A DNA stretch of 64,000 nucleotides from Parasitella parasitica (Eukaryota > Mucoromycota > Mucoromycetes > Mucorales > Mucoraceae), in assembly GCA_025201805.1 (NCBI GenBank), contig MU619345.1, positions 1 to 64,000 on the forward strand, written 5' to 3'. Shown here one piece after another: positions 1-10,598 of the stretch (position 1 is its first letter; every line of letters starts with the position of its first letter). Both the position numbers and the translations under genes were made by a program. The notes beneath the pieces were generated by a model. That model was not told where the DNA came from and searched no databases. It was given only the letters and a program-made list of their open reading frames with translations.

Positions 1-109
1 TCCAAAATAAACACTGTCGCATGCGCCATAAAATCAGGCATGATCATCGCTATCTGAGCATATCTTGCGTTCCACTGGGCAATGTCTCTATCAAACGTTT
101 TTCGGTTTT
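1..109 (-). CDS. Partial unidentified CDS running off the left edge
   Basis: On the minus strand positions 109 to 1 stay open and read like protein (a Trp/Tyr/Met-rich stretch containing QWNARYAQIAMIMPDF), continuing past base 1. A splice-acceptor-like CAG lies at 111-110. An in-frame stop is found upstream near 138, so either this is an internal exon starting at 109 or the coding start is the in-frame ATG at 47-45. No family is recognised. A palindromic ATCACGTGAT (CACGTG core) near 132-141 could belong to its promoter. I cannot exclude that the frame is spurious. Confidence 0.35.
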
Positions 110-861
110 CTGCGGCGGAGTTTGAAATAAATCACGTGATGTCTTTTCTTCTTGATGGTATTATCGCTACACAACTGCAACTGGAGATATAGTGTGTGAT
201 TTATGATTGTTGATGATTATGAATCTTGTAACTAGATATCAAGTCGGTTTAAGTTCTTTCAATGATGATTTTTATAATAAAATCATAGAATATATATTTA
301 AATACACGGATACATAATGATATTACGATGAAAGGGATCATTTCACATTGGAGTTATATGCTACTGTAGTTTTCCTTTTCACAACTTAAAGCATTTGCTC
401 ACAACTTCTACCGTAGATCCATGATCAAATGTTAAAAATATAGCAATAATATCGAATAAAAGTATTTCTGTCCATGGAGAAAACGATATCATAAATAAAA
501 ACTACAAATTTTCGTATAAAAATAGTATTTAAAAGCTAATGGTAGGTTTTGATAATGAACAAAGTATAGATTAATTTACGTTTAGCTGATACCAACTTTC
601 TAAGCACCACTTGATTTTCTCTACCAATGCGTCTATCAAGAGTTGCGTACAAAAACAGTTTTGTTTTTATAATTAATAGAAGCAAAATCTGCCATATATG
701 TCTTCTAAATGTTTTGCTAGTTTTTTTTTTTTTTTTTTTTTTATAAATACGAGATTGTGAAGGTTCGACATTCGCTAGAATTCTACTTTTTACATTTTAT
801 ATGATTTTCTTCTATTTAAAACTGCAGAATTCTGCTGTATTGTGGTCTAAAGCTAAAAATC
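110..861. other. Intergenic, AT-rich, no gene seen
   Basis: About 750 bp between the edge gene and the ETT1 stop. It is AT-rich, contains a CACGTG palindrome near 134-139 and a run of 22 T at 721-742 downstream of ETT1. No open frame worth naming is seen on either strand. The T run lies about 120 bp beyond the ETT1 stop on its 3' side. Confidence 0.6.
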
Positions 862-2198
862 TTATTCTTCATGAATTTCTTCATTTTCTTCTGGATCTTC
901 TTCATACTCTTCAACTTCGTTTTGCATAGCTTGAAGCGTAGTAACCATTTGAGCAAGTTTTTGGTTATCTAATAAAGAGAATAAACACTTTGAGCACAAG
1001 CTCATTTGTATAAACACATATAAAGCTTACTAGGGCTCAATGCAGACGCTTTCTTGAAAGCAAGAATGGCCTCATCATACAAGTCTACAGCTTTATCTTC
1101 GTCTTGTGCTAAAGTTGATTGATTGATACGAAGCATTGCATACTTTAGTTTAGAGATGGTCAGTAAGAAGGTCAATGTCAAAGATGACTTCATATATCAT
1201 ACCAATTCCCAGACCCAAGGGTTCTCTTTACCGTTCTTGGCCAAGTATAACTTGTTTGATTTGATCAATAGTTCATCAGCCTTCTTTAAAGTCGCCAGTT
1301 TTGCTTCATCAATCAAGAATTTTTCTTGATGGAGAAGACAAGAAGCCCATAACAATAGCAACTCGTCGTTGTTTTCGTAGTCAGGTAGTTTCTGGATTAC
1401 TGCAATAACAGCGTTCAAAACAGTATCCGAGTGGTCTTTATGAGACTCGACATCGATTAATTGACCGTAGCCTCTCAATTCATGCATCACTGTTTGTGTT
1501 TCCTTTAGAAGTGCGGCATCCACATTCTGGACGTCAGTAAAAGCTTCATTGAACCGTTCAATTGCTTCCTTGTATAATTTGATCTCTTCCTTGGACAGTT
1601 CATATTTCTTTTCAAGCTCATCATATGCAGCATCATCTATTTCATCGTCAATGTCTCCCAGTTCAGCTTCTACCTGTTTGAGATAAGCTATTTGCTTTTT
1701 GCGCATCGATGTAGCAAGTGCAATGGCAGCACTAGCTGTCTTTAATAGGATATCTTTATCGTCTTTTTTAGTCTTCAGTTCGCCACGAAGCACTTCAAGC
1801 CCTTCGCTGATGCTTTCCTCGACTTGGATTGCTTTACCGAGCTCCACCAAGCAAGTAGCATACCCAACACGGTTTTCCGGTTCATCTTCTTGGTATTTTT
1901 CAATAGCCATGTCGAACAAACGGCGGGCAATCCCATTGTTTTCCTCATCACTATCATTGTTCTCATCGTTACTTGCTTCATCGATAGCCATAGCTAGCAG
2001 CTCTTGAGCAGTCGGTTCTGTATTGATAGGCTTGCCATTTGCGTCTTTACGGACAAAAGAGATCTCGACTTCACCTACATCGCAGCCCTTGCATAATTCA
2101 TCGGCACAATCAGAAGTATGTCCTTCTTTAGTCGTAGAAGAACGGCTACGCTTGTTTTCAGAAACTAGATCCTGGGTTTCGTTGACTCTCTTGGACAT
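862..2198 (-). CDS. ETT1: Ett1/Nro1-type enhancer of translation termination
   Basis: Three exons: 2198-1203, 1142-1031 and 968-862, with introns 1202-1143 (GTATGA...AAG) and 1030-969 (GTAAGC...TAG). They join in frame to 404 aa, close to the roughly 410 aa of yeast Ett1. The N-terminus carries a basic NLS-like cluster (ENKRSRSS, about 14-21), followed by an acidic linker (about 70-90) and a long helical repeat region that resembles TPR-type helices; the C-terminus is Glu-rich. In yeast Ett1 is nuclear and promotes stop-codon readthrough control; the S. pombe homolog Nro1 regulates the prolyl hydroxylase Ofd1. The gene is transcribed away from LAS1 across 170 bp. Assignment rests on overall sequence character and length, not on a signature motif. 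Confidence 0.85.
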
Positions 2199-2368
2199 TT
2201 GTTATGTAAAGATGAAAAAATTTGGCGCCTTTCATCATAGGGGACGCATAAATTAGGCCCATTACAGTAGTGGAAAAGACGTTGTTTCTTGAGTGGCTTT
2301 TGCGACATGATTGATCCCTCATTTTTTGGTTTTGACATAAATTTTCACATTTTTTATCAGAATAAAAC
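2199..2368. promoter_or_regulatory. Divergent ETT1/LAS1 promoter
   Basis: Only 170 bp separate the two start codons (ETT1 at 2198 on minus, LAS1 at 2369 on plus), so both core promoters and 5' UTRs must lie here. No clear TATA box is seen. The interval has a T-rich stretch near 2318-2356 on the LAS1 side. Confidence 0.7.
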
Positions 2369-4166
2369 ATGTTGCAAACTCGCATTGTGCCTTGGATTGA
2401 TTACGAAGAGTTCGAAACCGTGTATAACTGGCTGTTTGCCGACCGAAAAACTCAACTAGACCAAATCCATCTTGGCATTGATAGGGTATGTGCACTGCGA
2501 GTCCAAATGTGTCTTTTGGTTTTAACGCTGCTTTTAGGTTCAAACATGGAATAATAGAGGGGAAATACCCTCCTCAGTAGACATGACGGCCGCATTCATT
2601 GAAATTATCATTCGAGACGAACAGCTTGGGCTGCAAATGTCGCATAAAGAGCTACGCCTGATGTATGCAATGGCTATCATTCGTTTCGTCAATGGGCTTG
2701 TTGATAGAGAACAAAAGGGGAAGTTTGCAAAGTCCATCAACAGTATAGCTAGAATGATGGGTCTTCCCTCTTGGTTTGTCGATTTGCGCCATGCTAGCAC
2801 CCACGAGCGCCTACCCAGCTTGACGGTGTTGAGAGACGGCGCTCTTCAAGCTGTCGCTTGGCTTCACGATAATTACTGGATCCACAACATTAAAAGCACG
2901 GAGCAACAGCAAGCAATGCGACAAAATCCCGAGATTAAACTCAAATTGAATCAGTACAAAGAATGTAGAAAGGCCTATATTAAAGAAAAGTACACTGGCA
3001 AAACTACTGATCCCAATGCTTACGTAGCCTGTATTGAAGATTTGGTCAAAATTATTGATGACGATGTAATTAACGAGGATATCATCCCTTTGCTTTTGGG
3101 CGTAGGTGGTATTGTCCCTGCTGGGAAAAAAAAGCGTGCTTCATCTGACGACATGAGCATCTCAAAGGGATTGATTGAATTATGGACACCTTTGCTTCAG
3201 GGTTTGGATGTTGGTTTCCCTAATTTTAGTGAAGAATTAATTGCTGCAATGATTAGAAAACTGGATACTATTTATGGTACGATTAACTCTTTCAAGATTT
3301 GCACAAAGATCCAACTTTTTTCGGGATAGATTTCGAAATCAATGAGGCGTTGCTTGATCCTTATGCGGCATTTGTAGGCTTATTTTGTGGAATACTGAAC
3401 GAAAAGATTAATCATCTTAATAGGCAACAAAGAAAGCAGAAGATCCCACCAAAGCTCCTAGCTACTTATTGACAATCAGTAAGCTCAGTCAACTCACGTT
3501 TAATATCCGTTTTTTCAATATTCACAATATTTAGCTTGTTGGGTAAAGCATTTTACCCAAGAATTCGCTAAATCATACAAGAATCGCACATTGGCACACA
3601 TTTCTATTGATGATATATTAGAACTATGTCTTCGAAATCCAAATTATTAGTAAGTTTGTTGTAAATAACACATGAAAAATTGCTGATCTCACAACTGTCA
3701 AACAGCACTAGATCTATATTGCAATCTATTTCCAATGTCGATCCTGACCTCGGTAAATCCATCAAGCCTTTTGTGAAATACATTGACCAAATGATCCTAA
3801 AATATATTGGCGAAAAGGTAAAACTCGATTTATTTTCAAAGTATGGTTTCTCACTGCTCGCAATAGTCAAAAACACAAAATATTCCCCTTCACAATTCGG
3901 ATGATCAAAGCCTTGAGGAAGAATTGAAAGCGTTAGAAACGCAACTTGTAAATATTAAATCCAAGTCCATTAATCATGTAAAAAGGAAAGCCAGGGCAGT
4001 TGTCGATCATGCTGATGAAGACGACAAAATGGACATTGATGATGAGGCTGAAGCGGATTCTGCCTGGAGCTTATCTGATGATTGGAAGCCCTGTCCCATT
4101 GGTACTCTTCCAAATGGAAAAGTACCATGCCTTGATATTAACTTGCTACTCCTTCAAAGCAATTGA
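2369..4166 (+). CDS. LAS1: Las1-type pre-rRNA endoribonuclease
   Basis: Las1 is the HEPN nuclease that cleaves ITS2 during 60S maturation, acting with the Grc3 kinase in the nucleus. Exons read 2369-2485, 2538-3276 (or onward), 3455-3478, 3535-3649, 3706-3817, 3867-4166. The HEPN active-site motif RHxxxH is visible as RHASTH at residues 123-128, inside the conserved N-terminal Las1 domain; the C-terminus is acidic and ends with a conserved-looking W-rich tail (SDDWKPCPIGTLPNG). The stretch 3277-3454 is ambiguous. Treated as an intron it gives 468 aa, but it reads as good protein in one frame if two single-base deletions are allowed (528 aa). All other junctions keep the frame. The gene is convergent with the GST gene (192 bp between stops). 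Confidence 0.88.
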
Positions 4167-4358
4167 ATCTAATAATAACATAAATAAATTCTATGATAAA
4201 TGTAGAATGTTTAAATGTAAATTATCATGATACTACATTATCGCTCTTTATGAGACTTGTAGTCAAAAACCTTATCGCACCTTCTCAATCACAAACGAAC
4301 TAGAAATTATGTGGCGTTTGAAATTATTGTATCATTTTATTGACCAAATATATAAGCT

Positions 4359-5071
4359 TTACTTTCTGTCAGTGGCAAAGTATTTAGCCATGTTGGGCCT
4401 CTTCTCGATTTCATTTACGAAACGAGACAAATGAGGCTGGGAAGCAGCGTCAATAGGGGATCCATCGTCTTCCATCATGTGGTAGAGAAGGAAATCAGCA
4501 TAGGAAATCTCCTTACCAAGCAAATAAGGGCCCTCAGTATTGGATAAAATATCTTCGAATACCTTGTACATATTAGGAGCCTGGGTTTCTTTGTAAAGTT
4601 TGATCTTTGATTCAGGCGTGCCTTCACCAAAGGAAACGGAGGACCAGCTGGAAGCCCAATCCATAACAATATCCAAGTAGACATCCAAAAGTTGCTTTTC
4701 CTCGTCATTGCTTCCTTCATATTTACCAAGCTTGCGGCAGATGTATCGTATAACGGGGATAGTCTTACCAAAGTATTTGCCATCAACTGTAATATATGGC
4801 ATAGTGGGGGCGGGAATCTTTTTGGCAATCAACTCCTGCTTCAAATCTTTCCATTCAGCAAAGGTATGCCTGATGTATTCAAAGTCAATTCCCGCATCTT
4901 CAAGCAGTAAACGAATGAACTCGCCACGGCCCATGGTAGCTGCCGATCAAGCAGATAAGATTAGCAATATGCGGAAATAATGCGACTTATTGCGCAATAC
5001 TTACTGGAGCCCTTGACCACGGTAAAGTAGTGGAGTTTAATGTTCTTGAGTTCAGTAGTAGTGGAAACCAT
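4359..5071 (-). CDS. Cytosolic glutathione S-transferase (sigma/mu-like)
   Basis: Two exons, 5071-5005 and 4939-4359 (intron 5004-4940, GTAAGT...CAG), encode 215 aa, the normal GST size. The N-terminal thioredoxin-fold half has the early Tyr expected to activate glutathione (LHYF, about residues 12-15), the RGEFIRLLLEDAG helix, and the conserved PxxMPYITVDG turn with the cis-Pro. The all-alpha C-terminal half has the EGPYLLGKEISYADFLLY motif (the N-capping box and hydrophobic staple of GSTs). It conjugates glutathione to electrophiles or reduces peroxides, probably in the cytosol. A TATA-like element lies 70-80 bp upstream (5141-5150). Class assignment within GSTs is tentative. Confidence 0.9.
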
Positions 5072-5140
5072 TTTGAAAGCTTTGTTTAAATCAGAAAAAG
5101 AAATGTAGTGATAACCAACATCTGTCTGATTTATTGCATG

Positions 5141-5150
5141 CTATATATAC
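5141..5150 (-). promoter_or_regulatory. TATA-like element of the GST gene
   Basis: The minus strand reads GTATATATAG about 70-80 bp upstream of the GST start codon at 5071, the usual place for a TATA box. A promoter role is inferred from position and sequence only. Confidence 0.45.
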
Positions 5151-5534
5151 TAAAAGAATGCAAGAGCTTGTGGGGTAAAGTGCCATGCATGTCTCGTTGA
5201 TTATTAATTCAAAATGGACTACGTACTTTTGTTACACCTCTATGCAAACAACAAAAAGGTACAGAGTGTTTCAGCGCCTGAATACCCTACTCAAGCATGG
5301 ATGGGACAAGAAATCTGTTAACATAAACTGTAGGTTTGTCTCTTGGATCAAGATTTTTGAGCATCCATTATTATCATTAGTATTATATTTAATAGATCCA
5401 TGTGTTTAGTCTGTTCAGTTTGTGCCAAAAATAAAATGCACAGGACCATCCGCTTACTAATTCACTCAGGAGAGAAAAATGATTGATAAGCAGCAAATGA
5501 GAGCGCACTGTCTCTTCTAGAAGAATTCGTTTAT
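5151..5534. other. Intergenic between GST promoter and MFS transporter stop
   Basis: About 380 bp holding the upstream region of the GST gene and the 3' flank of the MFSD1-like gene, both on the minus strand. No coding sequence or repeat was seen. Confidence 0.5.
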
Positions 5535-7771
5535 TTACATGTAGCTTTGGTATACAGGCATTAAAGCAAAAGTGAAAAACACAACCCAAGACACAATCAG
5601 CCAGAAGCAAAAAAAACCTAAAAAGCAACATGTCTTTGATTCTCTTAGGCGAGAGCCAATCATAGCCAGAGCAACCATTTTCTCCTTGCTCACTTGTTCC
5701 AGCTGCTCTTGCGCAGCATAAAAGCACAGCATCTTCTCGTCTTTTTCTTTGGTCTGTACTACTTCAAGCCGCCGTTCGCGTTCCTGTTTATCAGCTTGTA
5801 GCCAGCCCGAAAGAATCTTTCGGTCCATGACCCAGAAAGCGCAAACTACAAACATCGATAGACCAGCCATCGACAGATATAGCACCATGACACCATCATA
5901 CTCTTTTTGCAGATCAGATGCATCGTCGTGCGGATTTCCATCATGATAGGTGAGATCCTGGACATAGCCCACCAGCACAGAGACAATCGTAGTACCAATG
6001 TTATTGGCACACTTGTGCAAACCCATACCTGTACCAGCCAATTCATGCGGTAGCAGCAATGATGTGGAGCTGAGAACTGATACTGGGCCAAGAGCTAGTG
6101 CAAATGAAAAGATAATCATGCCAATGGCAGGATTGACCCACGTGTAGGCCAATAGAATCATGGATGTGATCAAGATCAGCACTGCAAAGAGCACTAAAGA
6201 TCATTGTTATTTGTTTGTAACCATCTATAGCTGGCCAGAAAAAGAGATACTCACAGCTTGTGATGCGCCTGCCGTATCGATGCACCACCAAACCCATAAT
6301 CGGAGCAACCACAATGGGCACTACCTGAGTCAAACTACTTTGATACTATCCATTTGTTGTTATTATCACCCCATCACTTTGTCGGCATAAATTTGTAAAC
6401 TTACACCAGCCATGACACTCGTTGTGTTGTATCTAAATTCTACGTATTCACTACAACATGTGCTGACATTAGTATTCGCCACTTTTTTTGCTGTTTGCAA
6501 TTATGCAATACTTGCGTTGCGACATCATCAAAACTGCTCAGCACACTAGACATGGTCAGCTGGATCCACGGTACCATCCAAAACGTGCTTGGGATGTAAA
6601 GCAGTATTGAATAGGACCATTTAAACGGCCTTTTTCTCTGTATTTTCTGATCACTTGAAACAGTATCACCATGATGGTATAGTTTCTTTTCATCGCTGTG
6701 TTTTTCACATTGCTGCTGGCTGAACACATTCCTGTACGCGCCTTCAAAAGGCACAATCTCTTTTCCCCTGGCTGTGGCCAACCCTTGTCGCCACATCACA
6801 ATCCAGTATATCATATTGATGAGAAACCCAAAGGCACAGAGTATGGTAGCAACGTAGATAGGCCACGAATGGTCACTTGTAGCGTTTAAAATGGGATAAG
6901 CTACCATTTTTGCAGCCCATTTTGTCAATCGTGCAGTACACAGCAGGATGCCCATAACCACTGCCAGCTCTTTGTCTCGGAACCATCGAGACAGGATGCC
7001 CTCTTGCATCGTAACAATCATTCCGCCGCCAAGACCATATATGATTTGGCCTGTCATCATACAGGGATAACTGTTCAAATTACTACCGATTGAGACCAAA
7101 AGGCTGCCTATGAATATAGTGCAACTGACAATGGTGGTTGCGCGGATGGACCCAAGGCTAGATATGTCATCAATGAATATGCCTGCTAGTAGCGGTAAAA
7201 CGGTGTTGACCAAGGTAACGGATGATAGGAGAATGCTAAACTGGGTATTGTTGATTTGCATTGACTATAAATATCCAATCAGTCAAACAACAAAGGGCAA
7301 AACGGATAAGGAAACAATTCGCTCCAGTGACACAAAGTTTGACTTACTCGTTTTAGCACAGTTTTCAGCGTACCCACTGTTGCTTCCAGGTAATGACAAC
7401 CAACTGTAGCGGACGCACATATTTAATTTTTCCATGCAATGCAACCATCTCAACGAATTACCTGGTAATGACAACATGCACAACAGGACCAACGCTTTCA
7501 TTTGCCACGATGTTGAGAGGGTATTTGTGCTGTTTTCTTGTGTGTAAACAGACTCCAAGATCGATCTTTGCCTTGTCCGTGGACGAGCACTGTTACTATT
7601 GTCCAGGTAGTTTATACTCGAGTCCAATGCAGCGTTGGACGAAAATTCGTCGTGGTGCTCTGCTGGTAGCCGATTGCTATTTGTATCGCCAGCAGGCGGT
7701 GCAGCAGCAGCAGCAGCAGCAGTGGTAGCAGCAGTGGCGGTAGTAGTTCGAGTGAATGTGGTGCAGGGCAT
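5535..7771 (-). CDS. MFSD1-like major facilitator transporter
   Basis: Six exons: 7771-7462, 7403-7348, 7264-6483, 6432-6405, 6345-6255, 6193-5535, summing exactly to 641 aa. The cytosolic N-terminus (about 100 aa) is low-complexity with a poly-Ala run coded by GCN repeats. A 12-TM MFS core follows: the TM1 region with GTLKTVLK, TM2 with LPLLAGIFIDD (motif A region), TM4 with IIYGLGGGM, and in the C-half VVAPIMGLVVHRYGRR (second motif A). A charged tail follows the last MFS helices and ends in another hydrophobic segment. The pattern fits lysosome/vacuole MFSD1-like dipeptide or organic-anion carriers, but the substrate is not readable from sequence. The donor of the 6482-6433 intron is a less usual GTGGCG, supported by a TACTAAT branch site and by frame. 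Confidence 0.75.
7685..7760 (-). repeat. GCN triplet repeat coding poly-Ala in the MFSD1-like protein
   Basis: The plus strand shows GCAGCAGCAGCAGCAGCAG then GTAGCAGCAGTGGCGG. On the minus coding strand this gives Thr/Ala-rich residues about 5-28 including a run of seven Ala. The repeat is in the poorly conserved cytosolic N-terminus and is likely to vary in length between strains. Confidence 0.7.
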
Positions 7772-8369
7772 GTCTGGTATATAATTATACCACTACAGCA
7801 TTTAACCAAGGGTGAGGAGCAGAGAGAAGAGAGAAAAAGGCGAAAATATACTGGTTAAAGATCACTGAATGGCTTTGAAATTGGAAATGTAGAATTCTTG
7901 GTAAAATGGCCACTGTTGGAGCTTTTGAGATCGCCAATGGTTTGTGCAACCACGCAAGGATAATATTATACATTACATTACATTATTGCAAACTTGTACC
8001 AGCAGGCTTTTTCTTTTGACGAAATGACGCACCAAGGGGTGAAATTGGAGCAAGACCCGGATTAAACAGTTTTTACACTCTTTTTTTTTTTTCATCACTT
8101 TGCAGCTGCCAAAAATGACACTATTCCATCAGCACTCTTATTGACGAGCTTTTGAATGCTGAGCCAAGTGAAATCGACTCACCCATGAGCGCAGAATTTT
8201 ATGGGCACACAGGCTTGGAAACGTGGTTCAAACTCATTTTCTTTGATACGGTTTGATTTGATTGATGAAATTTAGGAGGGAAAGGGGTTTATTTGTGCGC
8301 CTCTTTTTTTCTTTCTGATCGACGCCTATTGCCCTTTTTTCTCCTTTTTTTGTTTTCTGTTTAATTGAA
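7772..8369. promoter_or_regulatory. Divergent promoter region, MFSD1-like / SGNH esterase
   Basis: Nearly 600 bp between two divergent start codons. It has pyrimidine-rich runs just before the esterase start (8281-8360) and no coding-like frame. No specific operator is recognised. Confidence 0.5.
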
Positions 8370-9823
8370 ATGATTGTTTTTCTTGCGTTCATCATTCAAA
8401 TAGTATCTGTTGCCATTATTGCGTCAGCAGCCAGCATTAAAAGCCTAGTTGTGTTTGGTGATTCGAATTCTGGTAGTGTATACCCAACTATGAACATATA
8501 CTCTAACAAGCTGTATTGACGTATAACACTAGATGTGGGGAATGGCCAGCGCTGGTCAAATGGGCCCTTGTGGAGCGAATACTTGGCACTAGGATGGAAT
8601 GTGTCGCTTTACAGCTTTGCATACAGTGGATCTGTATGCGATACTGGAATGTTCAAGTCTATTGCCAAAGAGGATAGAGTGCCCAGTCTCAAAGACCAAC
8701 TTGAAGCCTACCATGACCTCAACCTAGGCCTTAATCCGCAAGAGACTGTGTTTGCTTTTTGGTTTGGCGTACAGGATGTATCTGAAATGGCCAAAAGACA
8801 TGGTAAGTAGATGACATGATGGCGTGTCCCTGAAAATGAACCAACTCTTGCACATCAGGTCGTAAGGAGCCAGATTTTAAGGAAATTGCAGAATGCATCG
8901 GACAGCAATTGGTAAAACATTACAGAATATATTTGGGGGGGATGGTTCAACTGACATAGCAATGTGTGTGTAGAGAACATCTCGTAAAGTGTTTCTCATC
9001 GACAAGTACCTAGTATTCAATGTGCCTCCATTGGGACATATGCCCTACTTCCGGGATAGCCAAATCAGTGCAAACAAAAGTCAAGCAGCAATGGATGTCA
9101 ATAATGCGCTAGAAAAAGACGTCGGCAATCTCAACAAACACCATCATGCGTTAGAAATGGACTATGTCGATGTTCATTCACTTCTCCGTGACATAGCAAT
9201 CGACCCCGCTGTGTTTGGCTTTGAGAATCCAAATGCTTCCTACCTCGATACCTGTTATGAAAATACGCAATGTGTGCTAAAAGAGGATGATTACATTTGG
9301 TGGGACGAGACTCATTTTACGACAGGTTTGTTTAAAATAATAGCCATAATGTTACACGCAATTAAGCTCCACAAAATACGTAGCATTTCACAAAACCATT
9401 GCCAAGAGTGTCATTGAAGCAGAATCATATACACCCAAAGTGACGCTTACAAAAGAGATGGAAGAGCTGTTATTTGTGGCCGACTCCAAATTTCACTCGA
9501 AAACCTACACAGCGCCTCCGTTCAAAGGAATTGTGGACGAGAAGGCCAAGCAGTACGACATTGAAAAATCGCGGCCAATTGAGCTTCAACAGCCTCCCTT
9601 GGAAGATGATGCTGCCGATTTTGAGACACTGCAGGATCCTTCAGTAGAGAGTAGACATGCCTATGCTGGATTGGCAATTTTTGCTTTGCTAATTGCTGGA
9701 ATCATTGTTTGGATCAAATTCCCCAATCTTTCTTTGTTTGTTTGGATTCGAAATGTATGCAATGTTGGCAGTAAACATCGTAGAAAATTTGCTCCTGTTC
9801 GAAACGATGAGGAAGAAGCTTAG
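8370..9823 (+). CDS. SGNH/GDSL-family esterase with C-terminal membrane anchor
   Basis: Five exons: 8370-8472, 8533-8802, 8859-8911, 8974-9325, 9384-9823, giving 405 aa. A signal peptide spans about residues 1-21. Block I is FGDSN with the predicted nucleophile Ser32; intron 1 splits codon 35. Block III reads GVQD where the family usually has GxND, so the oxyanion-hole Asn appears replaced by Gln. Block V is DETHFTT with the catalytic Asp253 and His256. After the lipase domain comes a hydrophilic linker and one membrane helix at about 353-372, then a basic tail. It resembles fungal CE16/plant-lipase-like acetylesterases acting on secreted substrates, here probably tethered at the plasma membrane or in the secretory path. 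The substrate is unknown. Confidence 0.82.
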
Positions 9824-10598
9824 GTCAAGACAAAAAAAAATCCTGTAGATATATACCCCCCGTCTGAATACAATAAAAACTAGATTGAGGACTTGATCTA
9901 GAATGTCTTTTTTGACTGAACTGTATGCTGCTGCTGCTTCACTTTGTATTTGTTGGTAAAAAAAAAAAAACCTGTTTAATACCTCTAGTAAAAATTTCAC
10001 ATTGTTATCATTGTGTATTTTGTATAAAGTGCTGCTACACGTAGATGTATATGTCGATGAGGCCCATCTTGTCAAACATGCGTATATTTTGATGATCAGA
10101 GCACGTCTGAGGAAAATGTTGCCTTAAAATTATGCATCGAGATAATGATACCCCAATTTGACACGGATTCGGTGAAATCAAGTGATTAGCTACAGTGTCC
10201 TTAATTGTTTGTATTACCTAATTTTAGCTGTTAATAAAGGGTCTCTTTGTACAGCCATTGTCTTTACACTTCTTTTGTTCGCTCAAAAAGGCAACACATT
10301 CTACACATTAAATTGACATGAGCTGTCAACGGTTGCAATCGTATATAAATCCTGTCAAAATCAACGCCGAGGATTGACATCTGACAATCTCAAATTCCTC
10401 TTTGCTTGTTATACAACAACATCAACCTTGATTAAAATAGCATATTGCAAACAGGTACAGTTCAAGAATCCTTTTTACCAAGTAGATTGACATGTAAGAC
10501 TATACAGATCTACAGGGAAAAAAATCTCGTCTTATTAAAATCGCAAAAAAACTAATAAATTCTCTTGGTCGCATGTAGTTTTCTTTCGATTTCTTCTA
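9824..10598. other. Intergenic between esterase and homeodomain gene
   Basis: About 775 bp. It holds the esterase 3' flank (an A-rich stretch soon after the stop at 9830-9840) and the homeodomain gene promoter, with a TATA-like GTATATAAAT at 10341-10350 about 250 bp before the start codon. Nothing coding was seen. Confidence 0.55.
10341..10350 (+). promoter_or_regulatory. TATA-like element upstream of the homeodomain gene
   Basis: GTATATAAAT lies roughly 250 bp upstream of the start codon at 10599, leaving room for a long 5' UTR. Role inferred from sequence and position. Confidence 0.4.

Noticed and set aside
3277-3296. A 20-nt intron in LAS1 (GTACGA...CAAG) that would also restore the frame
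   Set aside because: Twenty nucleotides is too short for spliceosomal splicing in fungi and leaves no branch site.
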